Positions 1 to 12,614 of a stretch of DNA of 64,000 nucleotides are shown here, in pieces. This stretch comes from Arctopsyche grandis (taxonomy: Eukaryota; Arthropoda; Insecta; Trichoptera; Hydropsychidae): positions 13,568,001 to 13,632,000 of the forward strand of contig NC_135360.1 of the NCBI RefSeq assembly GCF_051622035.1, read 5' to 3'. A model generated the notes under the pieces. The model was not told the origin of the DNA and did no database searches. It saw only the letters and a list, made by a program, of their open reading frames with translations. How positions within the stretch are numbered: position 1 is the stretch's first letter; each line of letters opens with the position of its first letter. A program made the position numbers and the translations under genes.

Positions 1-746
<746 letters not shown>

Positions 747-850
747 AAACTAAGGGTAATTTTAATAAAATAATAATAAATTCAATACCTAATCAACATG
801 TATTTATATTTGGAAGAACAAACACAATTCAACAGGCAACTACATGGCAA

Positions 851-2537
851 TTAAACTAATTTAACGGTTTTTAAATCTGGTACCGCTTTTCTTCTTTTAA
901 TGTAAGTCTCATCATTCATATATTTTCTGAGAACTTCCGGTATCAATATTGTACCATTAGGCTTTTGGTGAGTTTCCAACAGAGCTATTAACATTCTAGG
1001 TACCGCACATGCAGTACCATTCAATGTGTGAGCGAATTCAGATGCTGACTGATTGCGAGGAATATATTTTATATGTAAACGTCTCGCCTGGAAATCGGTA
1101 CAATTACTGCAACTAGATATTTCACCAAACATATTCCTGCCCGGCATCCAAGCTTCAATATCATATTTTCTATAAAATAAAATATATGTTAATGTTATAT
1201 TGTAAATTTTCTATTCTCAGTACTATCAAATAATAAACCTATAAGCAGGAGCCCCTAATTCGTACGGTGGCATATCCAGTACTCTCATGTGTAGACCCAA
1301 TTCAGTAAAGCTCTCTTCTTCTATCTGTCTAAACTCTTCCAATAAAGCATCAGAATCATTTGGACTGCAAACGCCAAACATCTCGACCTTTGTGAATTGA
1401 TGAACTCTGAAATATTAATTTGTAACTAAAACTAAATCTATATATACATATTTTCGCGTCTCCACCTGCGTTGTTAGGGTAAAATAAACAAAAAATTGAA
1501 TAATTTCAAATGTGTTTTCGACAAATGGGAACGGGAACGAGAACAGGAACGGGAATTGCATGCGTTATTGTGGCATTGCAACGCATATCGGGTTTAGCTA
1601 GTTGATAATAAAATAGTTATTTTTATGAATACCTATAAATACCCTTTTCTTCTGATGTACTTGAAGCTTCTGCTCTGTAACATCTACTAACCGCAGCCAT
1701 TTTTAAAGGTAATGTTTCAGCTTTGTGTGTTGTATTGATAAGCAAACCAGCCAAAGACATTTCAGCTGTACCAGACAAACATAACTCTGGCCCATGATGA
1801 AATTCATCCAATGAATATATCTGAAATTATTAAAATGTGATGTATCGACTTTCAAGAATCATAAAAATTTATATAAATAATAAAATAACCTGAGGTCTAT
1901 CCCCTGCAACAATCATTCCGCAACTTTCAATCAAATATTTCGGTAAAATATCGGGAACCGATACAAGGCTAAATCCTTTTTTAACCAAATTACCAATGGA
2001 GTATTTTAATAACGCCTCTTCTAATTCAGCTAGACTATCAATTAAAAAATAACTGCGATGACCAGTGAAATTTCCAAGATTATCCGTACGCAGTATATGT
2101 AGCTTTCTTGTAATTTGGGAAAACTCAAAAGGCTTATATGTTTTATCTGTATATGTGGGTGCTTCGTTAATGAATTTTACAATTTTCGGTTCCGTACCAT
2201 ATTTTCGAACATCTGGGTGAGTTTCATTGGGAATCTTCTTGGCTTCTTCGTTCAAGTCGTTTGTTAGTTTATCTCTTGTACTATCAATACTCTTGTTTAA
2301 CAAATCATTATACAACTGACACACTTTTGCAATATCACCAACCCCTTTTCGCATTTCAATATTATTTTTTATATGTTCAAAATTGTTTTCATTGCATAAA
2401 TAGTCAAAATTAAATTCCGGAAAATGTTTTGGAAAAGTTGAATATAGTCTAGTGAATTTGTTATACATTTTGAACATATTGGTGAAATTTTTCATGATTT
2501 TTGTTTGTACTATGAGCATAACGAAGAGAAAATACAA
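851..2537 (-). CDS. SARS2: Mitochondrial seryl-tRNA synthetase, 4 exons
   Basis: Charges mitochondrial tRNA-Ser. Exons on the minus strand: 2537-1890, 1820-1633, 1406-1239 and 1169-851, all with GT-AG junctions and consistent phase, giving 440 aa. The N-terminus is Lys/Arg/Phe-rich, as expected for a mitochondrial presequence. Internal ATGs at 2519 and 2495 are alternatives, and 2495 (MKNFTN) is the more typical start. The N-terminal third is the helical tRNA-binding arm. The class II core shows the serine-site TAE at about 234-236, motif 2 (RCYRAE, R265/E267) and motif 3 ([10 protein letters not shown]393). Intact motif 2 and 3 arginines argue for the true synthetase and against the insect paralogue SLIMP, which has lost catalytic residues. 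The gene is head-to-head with Dnmt1, 1.3 kb away. The second intron (1407-1632) is mostly a Helitron. Confidence 0.95.
1437..1601 (+). mobile_element. Short Helitron, family B, inside a SARS2 intron
   Basis: Starts TCTATATATAC after an A and ends CTAG before a T, the Helitron insertion rule (A|TC...CTAG|T). Just before the end are the hairpin arms TGCATGCGTT and AACGCAT followed by a TCGGGTTTAG stem-to-end spacer. The inner part carries degenerate GGGAAC hexamers. It matches the longer copy at 52667-53156 at both ends but lacks its middle. The element occupies 165 of the 226 intron bases. Confidence 0.82.
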
Positions 2538-2830
2538 ATGATATGCATACTTATTGACACTTATTTTAGGTTAACCGCTTGACATTTCATAGAATCGTAA
2601 AAAATAAAATACCACCCTTATCCACTGTCAATTACATTCATAAAAAGCTTATAAAAATGAAAACTATCGTTGCATTTTTGTTACAATAAAGAGGTTTGGT
2701 GATTATTTCGCACAAAACGATCTCGCACATGACTAAAATCTGGATCATGGAACAACTGGAACCCAAAAATTCATAATCACGATTTTCATGACAACGATTG
2801 TCGTGCGCGCGATCGCAATGTGTGAAATAA

Positions 2831-3049
2831 AGGTCTGCTCATACCTATTCAGCACGACCCGAATCCTGTAAGTATCCTGCAAGTACGGACAGTATTCTTT
2901 AGTACATTCTATATGGACGCGCATGAATGCGTAAATGCGCATGCGTGAATGGAGTATGAATACGTCCATATAATGTACCAAAGAATACTATCCGCACTTG
3001 CATGACACCTGCAGGATACGGGTCGTGCTGAATAGGTATGAACAGACCT
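2831..3049. mobile_element. PIF/Harbinger MITE with TAA target duplication
   Basis: 219-bp inverted-repeat element. The left end AGGTCTGCTCATACC pairs with the right end GGTATGAACAGACCT, and the arms remain similar for about 90 bp toward the centre. It is flanked on both sides by TAA (2828-2830 and 3050-3052), the 3-bp duplication used by PIF/Harbinger. The ends resemble those of the element at 14306-15094, which retains Harbinger transposase remnants. The small open frames here are by-products. Confidence 0.85.
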
Positions 3050-3158
3050 TAATCCGTTTACCCAATAAAGAATTTCCATATTTTTTTAAACAAAATCTAT
3101 AATTTGCAGATATTATCAAATATTTTGAATTATAATTTCCCAAAATATTTGTTTTTTT

Positions 3159-3316
3159 TCCAATATATAATTTCGAAAGAGACTTTGTATGCATGTATGT
3201 AAGTTTTGGTTCGTAGAATATTCAAATAAACCTATTTAAATAAATTAATAAAATGTTTACTATTAGATAAGCCATTTTTATTACAAATACCGAGTGAAGC
3301 CGGGTAAAATCACTAG
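3159..3316 (+). mobile_element. Helitron, family A, internally short copy
   Basis: Begins near the family start (AATATATAATTTCGAAAGAG) and ends with ACCGAGTGAAGCCGGGTAAA then TCACTAG before T. Four related copies occur at 34929, 35149, 53478 and 56689. The CTAG-T terminus and GAGCGAAGCCGGG subterminal block match non-autonomous Helitrons widely seen in insects. Confidence 0.75.
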
Positions 3317-3470
3317 TGTTTAAAAAAAATCAAAGCTTAAAATATTTTGCCGTAATTATAATAAATTTAACCAGATGGATATCTACTAAAATTAAATTGA
3401 AATAAATGATTATCCAGCCAAAAAACGTTATCGATCATAAAACGTGTTTCAACAATGTTGCCATAACATT

Positions 3471-3495
3471 CTCCCGCCAAATATGTCGTTTGGCG
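3471..3495. promoter_or_regulatory. Inverted pair of E2F-type sites upstream of Dnmt1
   Basis: CTCCCGCCAAAT at 3471-3482 is, on the other strand, a full E2F consensus (TTTGGCGGGAG). A second TTTGGCG lies at 3489-3495, so the two form an inverted repeat CGCCAAA-7 bp-TTTGGCG about 335-360 bp before the Dnmt1 ATG. E2F control of Dnmt1 is known in mammals. Use of these sites in this insect is inference. Confidence 0.5.
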
Positions 3496-3828
3496 TTTAC
3501 GTGCGTCTGTCCCATTCTCGTGTCGTCATTTCGCCGTTTCGCCGTCTCGAAATCAGTTTACCCAAATACTTCATCGATCCTGTATTTTGTTTATTTTCAT
3601 TCGATTCTTCCATTTTTAAATATTATCAATCATTCGTATGTGTCCGAACTTGAACTTGGCCGTACGAAACTATCTCGTTCGTACGTAATGTCATTAATTC
3701 TTCGCCAGATAACGAAATCTCCATTGGTAAGTCATATCGGATTGCTTGTATTTCGTGAACCTTTTGGATGTGCATGTTTATATTCATATTCTGTTCCGTG
3801 TCATAGTAATAGTCAGCTTTTCGTCATT

Positions 3829-6800
3829 ATGCCGGTCAGTCGTTTTAAAACGCCAGAAAATCCACGCGATAGCATCAAATCTCCGAAATCTGCGACGTTG
3901 CGGTCTTCCAAAAAATCAACAATAGAAAATCAAAATCCCAATAGTCAAATTTTCACCAGGTATTTCTCGTTTCTTGCACTTTTTGCTGTATTATATTGTA
4001 GTCATTTTATTTCGTTTTTTTTTAATGTTTCAGTAAATCATCGAAAAGTAGCCGACATGATGTTTCATCGCAGCCGACTCTTACTGATATGTTTAGTAAA
4101 AAAAGACCACGAGATGAGGATGATGTACTTGTTTCGTCTGAGGTTAGTTTCTCTCGTCTATTCTGTAATTTTCAATATTTATTTTGAAGTTTCATAAAAT
4201 TAAATCTATTTCAGCGCAATGTTAAGCCAAAATTAGATGAAGATGTAGAACAAGCGAAACATGAAAATAAATTAGACGATCAGAATGCCAACGAAAAGAT
4301 ATCAGTTGTTAAAACTGTTACAGAAGATTCTAGCATTGATATAAATGGAAATGGGAAGATCAAAGATTTAGATTCGACCGACAAAAAAAATTCTGTTATA
4401 TCAACTGATACTCAAATAGAACGTTGTCATTTGTGCGATAGAAACTTAAATGATCCAGAATTAAAGTTTTTTTATGGCCATCCCCAAAATGCTGTAGAAG
4501 AATATATCGCTTTAACTGACGAAAATCTTGTTCTAGCTTCAGGTTTGTATCAAATAGTGTTTTCAAATGTATTAGAATATATGTATGTATACCATGGCTA
4601 TTTTTGTTAAATTGATTATTAGGTGATGAAGGGGATATTATGGATAGGCCACATGTTAGTATTACAGGCTACTCAATATATGACAAAGAGGGTCACCTTT
4701 GTCCGATCGATGGAGGTCTTATAGAAACAGATGTTCGCCTTTACTTATCCGGGTATCTGAAATCTATTTGCTCCGACTCGCCAGACATTGATTCAGATAG
4801 TGTACCTGTTAAAGAAGTTGGTCCAATTATTGAATGGTAAATTGTTGAAAAATTATAATCTATGTCTTGAATTATGTTTTGTATTTCATAATTTTTAACA
4901 AAATTTTTAGGGGTATACACGGTTTTGATGGCGGAAAAAATAATTGCATCATTATTTCAACTGAATTTGGAGAGTACAATCTTCTCAAGCCGAGTACTGA
5001 ATATTCTTGTTTGATGGATGATTTATATGAAAAAATTAGCATAAGTAAGGTTACGGTGGAGTATTTAGAAGAATATCATTACTTGTTACCGGAATACGAA
5101 GATTTATTGTTAGTAATAAAGGAAAGTACTATTCCTGAGTTGGATAATAAAATGATAACTGAAGAAATGCTACACAAACATGCCAAGTTCATTTGTGATC
5201 AAGTTGTAAGTCTTGAAGTTCATGAAGAAGGAGAAGATCCGCTCATTACTCTTCCATGTATGAGAGAATTAGTAAAACTTTTTGGTATTAAATTTGGTAA
5301 AAATCATGTAAAAACTAAAATAAAATACGACAAAAAGCCTGCACGACATACTTGGACTAAAGCAACCACCACACCACTAGTAAGGAAAACATTTGAAATG
5401 TTTTTTTCCAATCAATTAGACAAATTGAGTGAGAAGAATTTGGTGTTAAGACGAAAACGGTGTGGCATATGTGACCATTGTCAAAAGCCCGATTGTGGAC
5501 AGTGTAGCTCTTGCAGAGCTATGGGTAAATTTGGGGGTGCCGGAAAAACCAAGAAAGCCTGCATTTATAGAAATTGTCCAAACATGGCAGTCGAACAAGC
5601 TGAAGAATCAGATCCTGAAAACGAGGATGAGTTGGATATTGCAAATCCAACGACAAGTGATTTTCCTGAAGATAAAGTGCCTGTAAAATTAACAGGTGCT
5701 GGGGTGAAAAGTATAATGTGGCTCGGCGATAGCATTAAATCTGAAGGTATAAAAACGTTTTATAACGCTGTTAAAATTGACAATTTAGATGTTAAAGTTG
5801 GTGACTTTGTAATGGTCGACACTATCTCTCCAACTATTCCTCATTTGGTAACCAGAGTTGTATGCATGTGGAAGGAAACTATGACACCTAAAGCTGGCTA
5901 TTTTCATGGTCAAGTTTTTATGCGATCAAGTGACACAGTTTTGGGAGAAGTTAGTGACCCTAGAGAGATATTTTTGCAAGATGTCTGTTGCAATGGAGCC
6001 CCCTTATCATCTATATTAAGACATGCTCAAGTCGAAAGACGAGACATTCCAAAGAATTGGTTCAATTTAGGAGGAGAGGATTTAGCTGAAGAAATACTAG
6101 AAGATAATGGTAAAACATATTTTTACCAAAAATATTATGATAAAATATATGCCCGTTTTGAAGATTTACCAGAAGACCCACCTTGTCCTAACCCAGCTAG
6201 ACTACACCGATATTGTCCTTCTTGTGAAAGACAAAATAAAAAGTATTCAAATAATGTTCCGAAAGTCATTGAGAAGCTAGAGAAACCAGCCGAACCAAGT
6301 GATTTCAATAGATATGAATGGGGAGCTGTTAAATGGAAAGGTTTTGACTATCGTAAAGGTGGAGCTGTATTTTTGCAAGCAGACACATTTAAACTCAAGA
6401 GCCAGTATGCATCTGACATTGATAAAACAAATAAAGTCGATGAAACCGTGTATACGGAACATTATCGCAAAACTGACATTACCTTACGTGGCTCAAATGT
6501 CGATACTGTAGAACCTTACCGTGTTGGTTACATTAGTGCAGTACTGGCTAGAGGAGATAGTCCTATAGTTTCGCCCCAAGATATATTTTTAAAAGTGAAC
6601 ATCATGTACAGACCTGAAAATACTCTAAAACCAGATCCTTACCGAGATGACCTGAATTTAGTTTATTGGTCGGATGATCAAAAAGAAATAGCATTCTCTA
6701 ATGTTGTTGGACCGTGTACTCTAATGTATGCTGATAATATACCAAAAAATATAAGCCATTCTGAATGGTCATCTGTAGATTTCTCTAGATTTTATTTTAA

Positions 6801-8579
6801 AGAAGCCTACAATAAAAATACTAAAACATTCCATAAAGTGTCTGAATATGCATCTAAAGTGGGTTTCGTTGAATCGAAGCCTGTAAAGGCCAAAGGAAAG
6901 GGCAAAGGGAAAAGTAGCAAAACTGATGGTAGCACACATGAAATTAGAAGGACACCTTTACGAATGCTGGACGTGTTCGCAGGCTGCGGAGGTCTGTCTG
7001 AAGGCTTACACCAATCCGGTGCCGCAGTTTCGCATTGGGCTATCGAACAACTCACTACAGCTGCTAGGGCATATCAACAAAACAACACATCATGCACTGT
7101 TTTCGCCGACGATTGTAACAAGTTGCTAAGGAGTGTTCTTGATGGTGAAACGCACAATGCATCTGGTCAGCGACTGCCTTCACGTGGTGAAGTTGAACTT
7201 CTTTGTGGTGGACCTCCTTGTCAGGGATTCTCCGGCATGAACCGTTTCAACTCGCGTGAATATTCCAACTTTAAAAATTCACTTGTTGCATCATTCCTAT
7301 CATACTGTGATTATTATCGACCGAAATATTTCATATTTGAGAATGTGAGGAACTTTGTTGCATTCAAGAAGGGCATGGTATTGAAATTAACCCTTAGATG
7401 TTTGCTTCAAATAGGATACCAATGCACTTTTGGCATTGTTCAAGCTGGAGATTATGGAGTTCCACAAACGCGTAGGCGTCTTATTATTTTCGCTTCCGCT
7501 CCGGGATATAAATTGCCAGAATATCCTGTTCCTACCCACGTATTCACCCGGAGAGCGTGTACTCTCAGTGTCGCAATCGATGGAAAGCGCTACAATTCAA
7601 ACTTGATACTTTACAATTCCGCCCCAAAAAGGACTTGTACAATTAGGGATGCCATGAGCGATTTACCCGAAATTTCTAATGGTACAACCAAAATGGAAAT
7701 AGACTACGGTTCAGAACCGCAAAGTGACTTCCAAAGGAGCGTAAGAAACAAAGACCCATCTGTTAAATTACGCGATCATATTTGTAAAAATATGGCACCT
7801 TTAATCCAAGCCAGAATGTGCAGAATTCCTACAACTCCAGGATCGGATTGGAGAGATCTGCCAAATATAGCCGTTACATTATCGGATGGAACAAAATCTA
7901 AGGTCAGTAGATGTAAACTTAAGGTTGTATTTATTTTAGTATTAAATTTTACATTTTGTTTTCGTATTTCCAATATAGGTACTCCAATACTGGTATCATG
8001 ATGTGAAAAATGGAAAAGGTCCAGGTGGCACATTGAGAGGTGTTTGTGCATGTGCAAGTGGAAAAACTTGCAATCCATTGGACAAGCAAGATAACACACT
8101 GATTCCATGGTGCCTACCGCATACTGGCAATCGACATAATCATTGGGGTGGTCTCTATGGTATAGTAAATTCATTTGAATCCTGTTGAAAATAGATTATT
8201 CTCTTGATTTCAATACCTGCTATATCATCAATTTTAGGTCGTATCTCTTGGGATGGATATTTTAGCACCACAGTTACAGACCCAGAGCCTATGGGTAAAC
8301 AAGGTCGGATTTTACACCCTGAACAACACAGAGTGGTTTCTGTGAGAGAGTGTGCTCGCTCCCAAGGCTTCCCCGATTCGTACATATTTGTTGGAAACAT
8401 TCCAGATAAGCACAGACAGGTAATTCTAATGTGCTCACGTGAAAAATAAATGTAAATTTTCAGTATTAAATGTTTAAAAATTTCCCGTCTAGATTGGTAA
8501 TGCTGTGCCACCACCTTTAGGAGCTGCTTTAGGACGAGTGATTAAAAAGGCATTGTCTATTTCAAATAAAACAACTTGA
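3829..8579 (+). CDS. Dnmt1: DNA (cytosine-5)-methyltransferase 1, full length, 8 exons
   Basis: Maintenance methyltransferase copying CpG methylation to the daughter strand after replication, in the nucleus. Exons: 3829-3959, 4034-4142, 4215-4542, 4623-4836, 4911-7902, 7979-8159, 8238-8419 and 8493-8579. All junctions are GT-AG, introns are 72-80 bp, and the total is 1,407 aa. Visible in order: a PCNA-binding PIP box QPTLTDMF (57-64); the RFTS domain from about C151; a CXXC zinc finger ([18 protein letters not shown], from about 445); BAH1 (about 540-665) and BAH2 (about 740-900); a Gly-Lys linker (about 920); and the methyltransferase with motif I DVFAGCGG (about 948), catalytic GPPCQGFSG (Cys1031), motif VI ENV (about 1071), motif VIII QTRRR, and motif X GNAVPPP in the last exon. 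The start is the first ATG in frame with the PIP exon (TTATGCCGGTC). No catalytic or zinc residue is missing. Confidence 0.98.
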
Positions 8580-8824
8580 TTTTCTTTTATAAATGACAAC
8601 AAATTTTATTGTAATATTTTAAAATATTCTTGACTACAATGAATGTGTATTTTCATCGTTGACGATTAAAAATAATACTCATTAAAAATTCAATAAAATG
8701 TATTATTCAAATTTCTTTTGTATTTGGTGTAATTTGTGCCATCAATAAATTTACTTTTTTATTACATCTTGTTTTTATTACATGGATCCTAAATTTTATA
8801 AGATGACAAAATCTCGAATATGGA
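8580..8824. other. Convergent intergenic region, Dnmt1 and ESF1 3' ends
   Basis: 245 bp between the two stop codons. A plus-strand AATAAA at 8692-8697 would serve Dnmt1. On the minus strand AATAAA occurs at about 8757-8762 and again at about 8773-8778 and would serve ESF1. The predicted transcripts end close together, perhaps overlapping slightly. Confidence 0.6.
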
Positions 8825-11486
8825 TCATTTATTATTTATATTCTTTGATTTTCGCTTTAAACTATTAACTAGTACGGTCATTGCTGGGTCTTTTTTAGGT
8901 TTTTTGTGGGCAATTTCATCTTCAACTGCGCTTTCGACCGGTCTGCGTTTTAATTTTTCTTGAATTAATGTGTCCATAGCCTTCGTCTTTTTAAAGTTAG
9001 GATCAGTGGGATCAATATTATAGTGATGCGATGTAAATAAAGCTGAAAATCTGTCATCATTCACGTTGACTTCAAACTCAGGAATAACTGTATTTTGATT
9101 TGTTTCTTTAGCTTTGTGTTTTTGCCTCCTTTTCTTGGTTTTTGTTTCATTTTCAGCCTCTTGGATTTTTTTCAAACTGAAGTGAGCTTTGCTATCATCG
9201 TCATCCAAAAGCAATTCTAATTCAGCACGTTTTTGCTCCTCTCCTTCATCTCGTTCAATAATGTCTTTATTTTTGATAGATTTTTTTTTGTTTTTCTTTC
9301 GCTTAAATTCTTCAGTATCAAATTCTTCTGCAAAATAGGGATCATTCATATCAATATCCGATGGGATATCTGAGCTATATGCATCGGAGTCATCTTTCTT
9401 TTCCAACTCCAAATTTTTCTTTTTTCTTTCCAATTTCTTGGCTTTTTTCTTTTCTTTTTGCTTTTCTACCATCTCTTCGAAGGGTGTCATTTTATCACCT
9501 AGAATTTTAAAATTAATATATTAAATTTTAATATGAATAGTGCATATTAAAAAATTTTACTGAGAATGTATTAGTTACCTTTATTTAATTTCTTTTTTAC
9601 TAATTCCTGTGTTTTTTCTTTGAGACCTAGTCCCCAAGTAATTTCCATTTCAACATCGCGATTTTTCTTTTTCTTCTCAGTTTCCCCAATCTCTTGTAAA
9701 AGAGCTTTATATTTAGAAATAGGATCCGATTTTGTATTGTCGACATTTTCTTCTACTTTTTCGTATTCCTCTTCTTCGGATGCAAGAGCATTATCTAGAA
9801 GAAATATGAAAAATAGCATGAATATGCAAGTTTTCAATAAAGGTAATGTATATTTAGAATAATTCCAATTACCTTCTTCAGATGAACAAGCTAAATAATT
9901 TTTCAGATCTTCATCATTTATTTCTCCATCAGCTGCGTCTTTTAAAAACTCGACACGGTGTGGATTTGCTGCATCCCAAGTCAATTCAACTTTAGCTTGT
10001 TGCAAAGCAGTTGTTGTAAATAACCTTGGTTTATAGCGACTCACTTCAGGTGCTTCAGTACATTCTTGATGTATTTCCTAAAAATTTTAGTTCAATTAGA
10101 AACTAAACGCAGGCAAGCAAGATTATTAACTTCAAAAAACCGTAACAATAAAATGCATATTTAGAAATACCTGATCAAAAGTAACATCATCGGGAATAAA
10201 TCTTAAATCTAGTTTAGTAGCACTACTTTCATATTCCGTTCCATCGCAATCAGAATAAACTTTATTAGCAGTCAAAGCGGAATCAAATATTACGACTGCA
10301 TAGTAATATTTTAGTCTGTTTAATTGGTATTGCCTTAATTTTTCCATATGATATTTAGAACCTATAAATTTTAAATTGGCGTTAATTACACACTTTTCTA
10401 GAATAGATTATTAAATTAATTTAATATTTAAACCTTCTTCATTTTCATCTTTATCAGACTCTGATTCATCATCTGTTTTTATTTTAGATTTTGTAAGTTC
10501 AATAGGGCCTCTTATTTCTTCTTCTTCCATTCGTTTCAATCCAAATTCGGATGGATAGATCTGTATGAAGCAAAAATCAAACATGTTTAAAATCATAAAC
10601 TGTTATATATTAATGGATAGTTTAAATAGTAAGCTTTAGTTTTAAAAACATACAGTGACACTCCTAATAAGTCCTCCGGGTGGTAAAAAAGAATTAAACA
10701 AAACAAATAAGTCGGCTGCTGCAATATTATCCCAATCCATATTACAAACTGCCAATCTGTTCAAAAAACAGTAAAATTATTAATATCAAAAGCAGTAAAT
10801 TGTATATTTTTTATTAATTAGTTAGAAAATACACCTATTGGTAGCATCTTCACATGTTTCAGCATTTGCATCAAGTTCGCCCCAGGCGTGCTCTAATTCA
10901 TCCTCCTCGTCGATTTCTGATGCGTCTTCGTCAGATGAACTATCGGTGAGTAATAAACCTATGCAAAAAACGTTAATCTTTTTATATATTTCTAAAATAA
11001 AAAAAAAGTAAATTTTCATCGTAAAATACCTTCTCCTCTTGCATAGTCGGTGTCAAGATCTCTTAACTTTTTCCGAACATCCTTTGACAAATCACCACGG
11101 TCTAATTTATCGTTTTTAATTTCACCCACGTCCGAAGCAGATCCCTCATCATCTAAGTCTTCTTTTGGAGGGCGTATGAATTTTCCAGTTGTTTCATTTT
11201 CATCGTTTTGAATATCTAACTTTTCACTGTTATCTTCTGAATCATCCGAGTCACTGGCTGACTCATCGGAAGATAAATCATAATATTTTTTCAGGTTTTC
11301 GGATGATGTTTGATTTACAGGTTTTCCACGTTTGTCAACAGTATACTTGACTTTGAATTTCTCATTATCAAACATAGACTGAAAGCGTTTATCAATCTTA
11401 ACTTTGCGTTCCGTCTTCGGTATTTGACGGTATCGGGGATCATTCACGAGCTTGGTAAACCGGGTATCTTTCAATATGTTCTCCAT
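8825..11486 (-). CDS. ESF1: ESF1 pre-rRNA processing protein, 8 exons
   Basis: Nucleolar factor needed for 18S rRNA maturation in the small-subunit processome. Minus-strand exons: 11486-11030, 10958-10835, 10756-10654, 10560-10434, 10361-10171, 10077-9873, 9794-9579 and 9498-8825. All junctions are GT-AG and phases agree, giving 698 aa. The start [20 protein letters not shown] is the conserved ESF1 opening, followed by [12 protein letters not shown] and [12 protein letters not shown]. An acidic Asp/Ser region precedes the [19 protein letters not shown] and IYPSEFG blocks (an RRM-like region), then the [14 protein letters not shown] block. The C-terminus holds a Lys-rich stretch and the NUC153 motif ([20 protein letters not shown]). 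Convergent with Dnmt1. The region before the start has an ATCGATATC element near 11525 that partly matches the insect DRE promoter motif. Confidence 0.96.
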
Positions 11487-12481
11487 TTTTCAAAAAATAT
11501 GATTCAATTTCCTTAATTGTTAAAAATCGATATCTGGAAAGACAATACATAATAAACTTTATAATAACCTAAACAAATAAAGTTTTCAAAAAGGATCACT
11601 GGCGTGTCCGAAGTAAAAAAAATGTTTATTAAAGATTTATAATAATGTAAATATTGAATTCAATAGATAAAAACCATGAAGGGACGCTGCTGCAACACAT
11701 TTGTAACTCCGCAATGCATGTGTCAGTTGTCACATGGCGGCCGTAAACAAATCAGCGTGGAAACTCTGCAAGCTGTGGTCTAAGTACATATATAAACGGC
11801 CATTATGAAAATTATATATTTAAATGGAAAATATTAAGCTATCAATTGAAATAGTTTTTACTGAGTTTCCCACTAACTAACATGAATATAAAATTTGCAT
11901 AAAGCGTATATAAAATTCACTGTTACGTTGTCGCTCGGTTTTTATATAGTTGGTAAAACTGCAAGAAGCTTAAACATGTGGATAAAAAGTTTTGTATAAA
12001 CAAGAATAAAAACAACCTTAAACTGGCAAACTTCTGTCCCCCCCTCTGCGAAATGACGTTCTTGATTGCGCGTGTGAGAGCAGAATACCACTGCCTATAC
12101 GTTTATGTGATGGGCCCTCTTGACGTTGATGATTAATTTAAGTAAGATTGTGAGCATACCTTATAGACAACTTATAGTCCATAAAAATTAAAAGAAAATA
12201 AATATTTATGTCGATATAATGCAGTGGCGGAACTTGGGGGTAGCAGACCCCATAGTGCGTTGGGGCCGGTTCCCAGAGGGGGCCCATTTTCAGTCAAACA
12301 TAATTTTTTTATGAAAATAAGCGTATTCTAAATTCTATCTAGGTACATTTTTCTATCACAATTTGTTAAAACATGTGTTGAAAACAGGTAATTGCGAGTA
12401 ACGGTGACTAATAGGTATATTTTTCGGTGTCGTAAATATGCCATGCCGACTAGCTAAACCGCACAGCGCTACCTTTGACAC
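11487..12481. other. Intergenic sequence with one hAT-like terminus
   Basis: No coding region recognised. From 12222 a CAGTGGCGGAACTTGGGGG end followed by a GC-rich stretch resembles the left terminus of non-autonomous hAT elements, but I could not find its partner end or a target duplication. The rest is AT-rich and featureless. Confidence 0.4.
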
Positions 12482-12564
12482 TGTGGCGGCTCGCTATACG
12501 ACATGGTCGAGTTTGGTCACCTTCCTGCGAGTGGGGACCAACTCGATTGTGTTCGAAGTTTGGA
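12482..12564 (+). mobile_element. Truncated LTR fragment
   Basis: TGTGGCGGCTCGCTATACGA and the following 60-odd bases repeat the left half of the LTR of the element at 12615, with several differences, then homology stops. It is an older, broken copy of the same LTR lying 50 bp from the young insertion. Confidence 0.75.
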
Positions 12565-12614
12565 ATAATCCTCAAAATTTACCATTCAATTAAAATGCGG
12601 GTTTTTAATGAATT

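Noticed and set aside
851-2537. SLIMP, the insect seryl-tRNA-synthetase-like paralogue
   Set aside because: The class II motif 2 and motif 3 arginines and the serine-site TAE are all present, which fits the active enzyme.
3406-4197. 263-aa open frame before Dnmt1
   Set aside because: It reads through the Dnmt1 leader, exons 1-2 and intron in another frame; the PIP-box frame is the conserved one.
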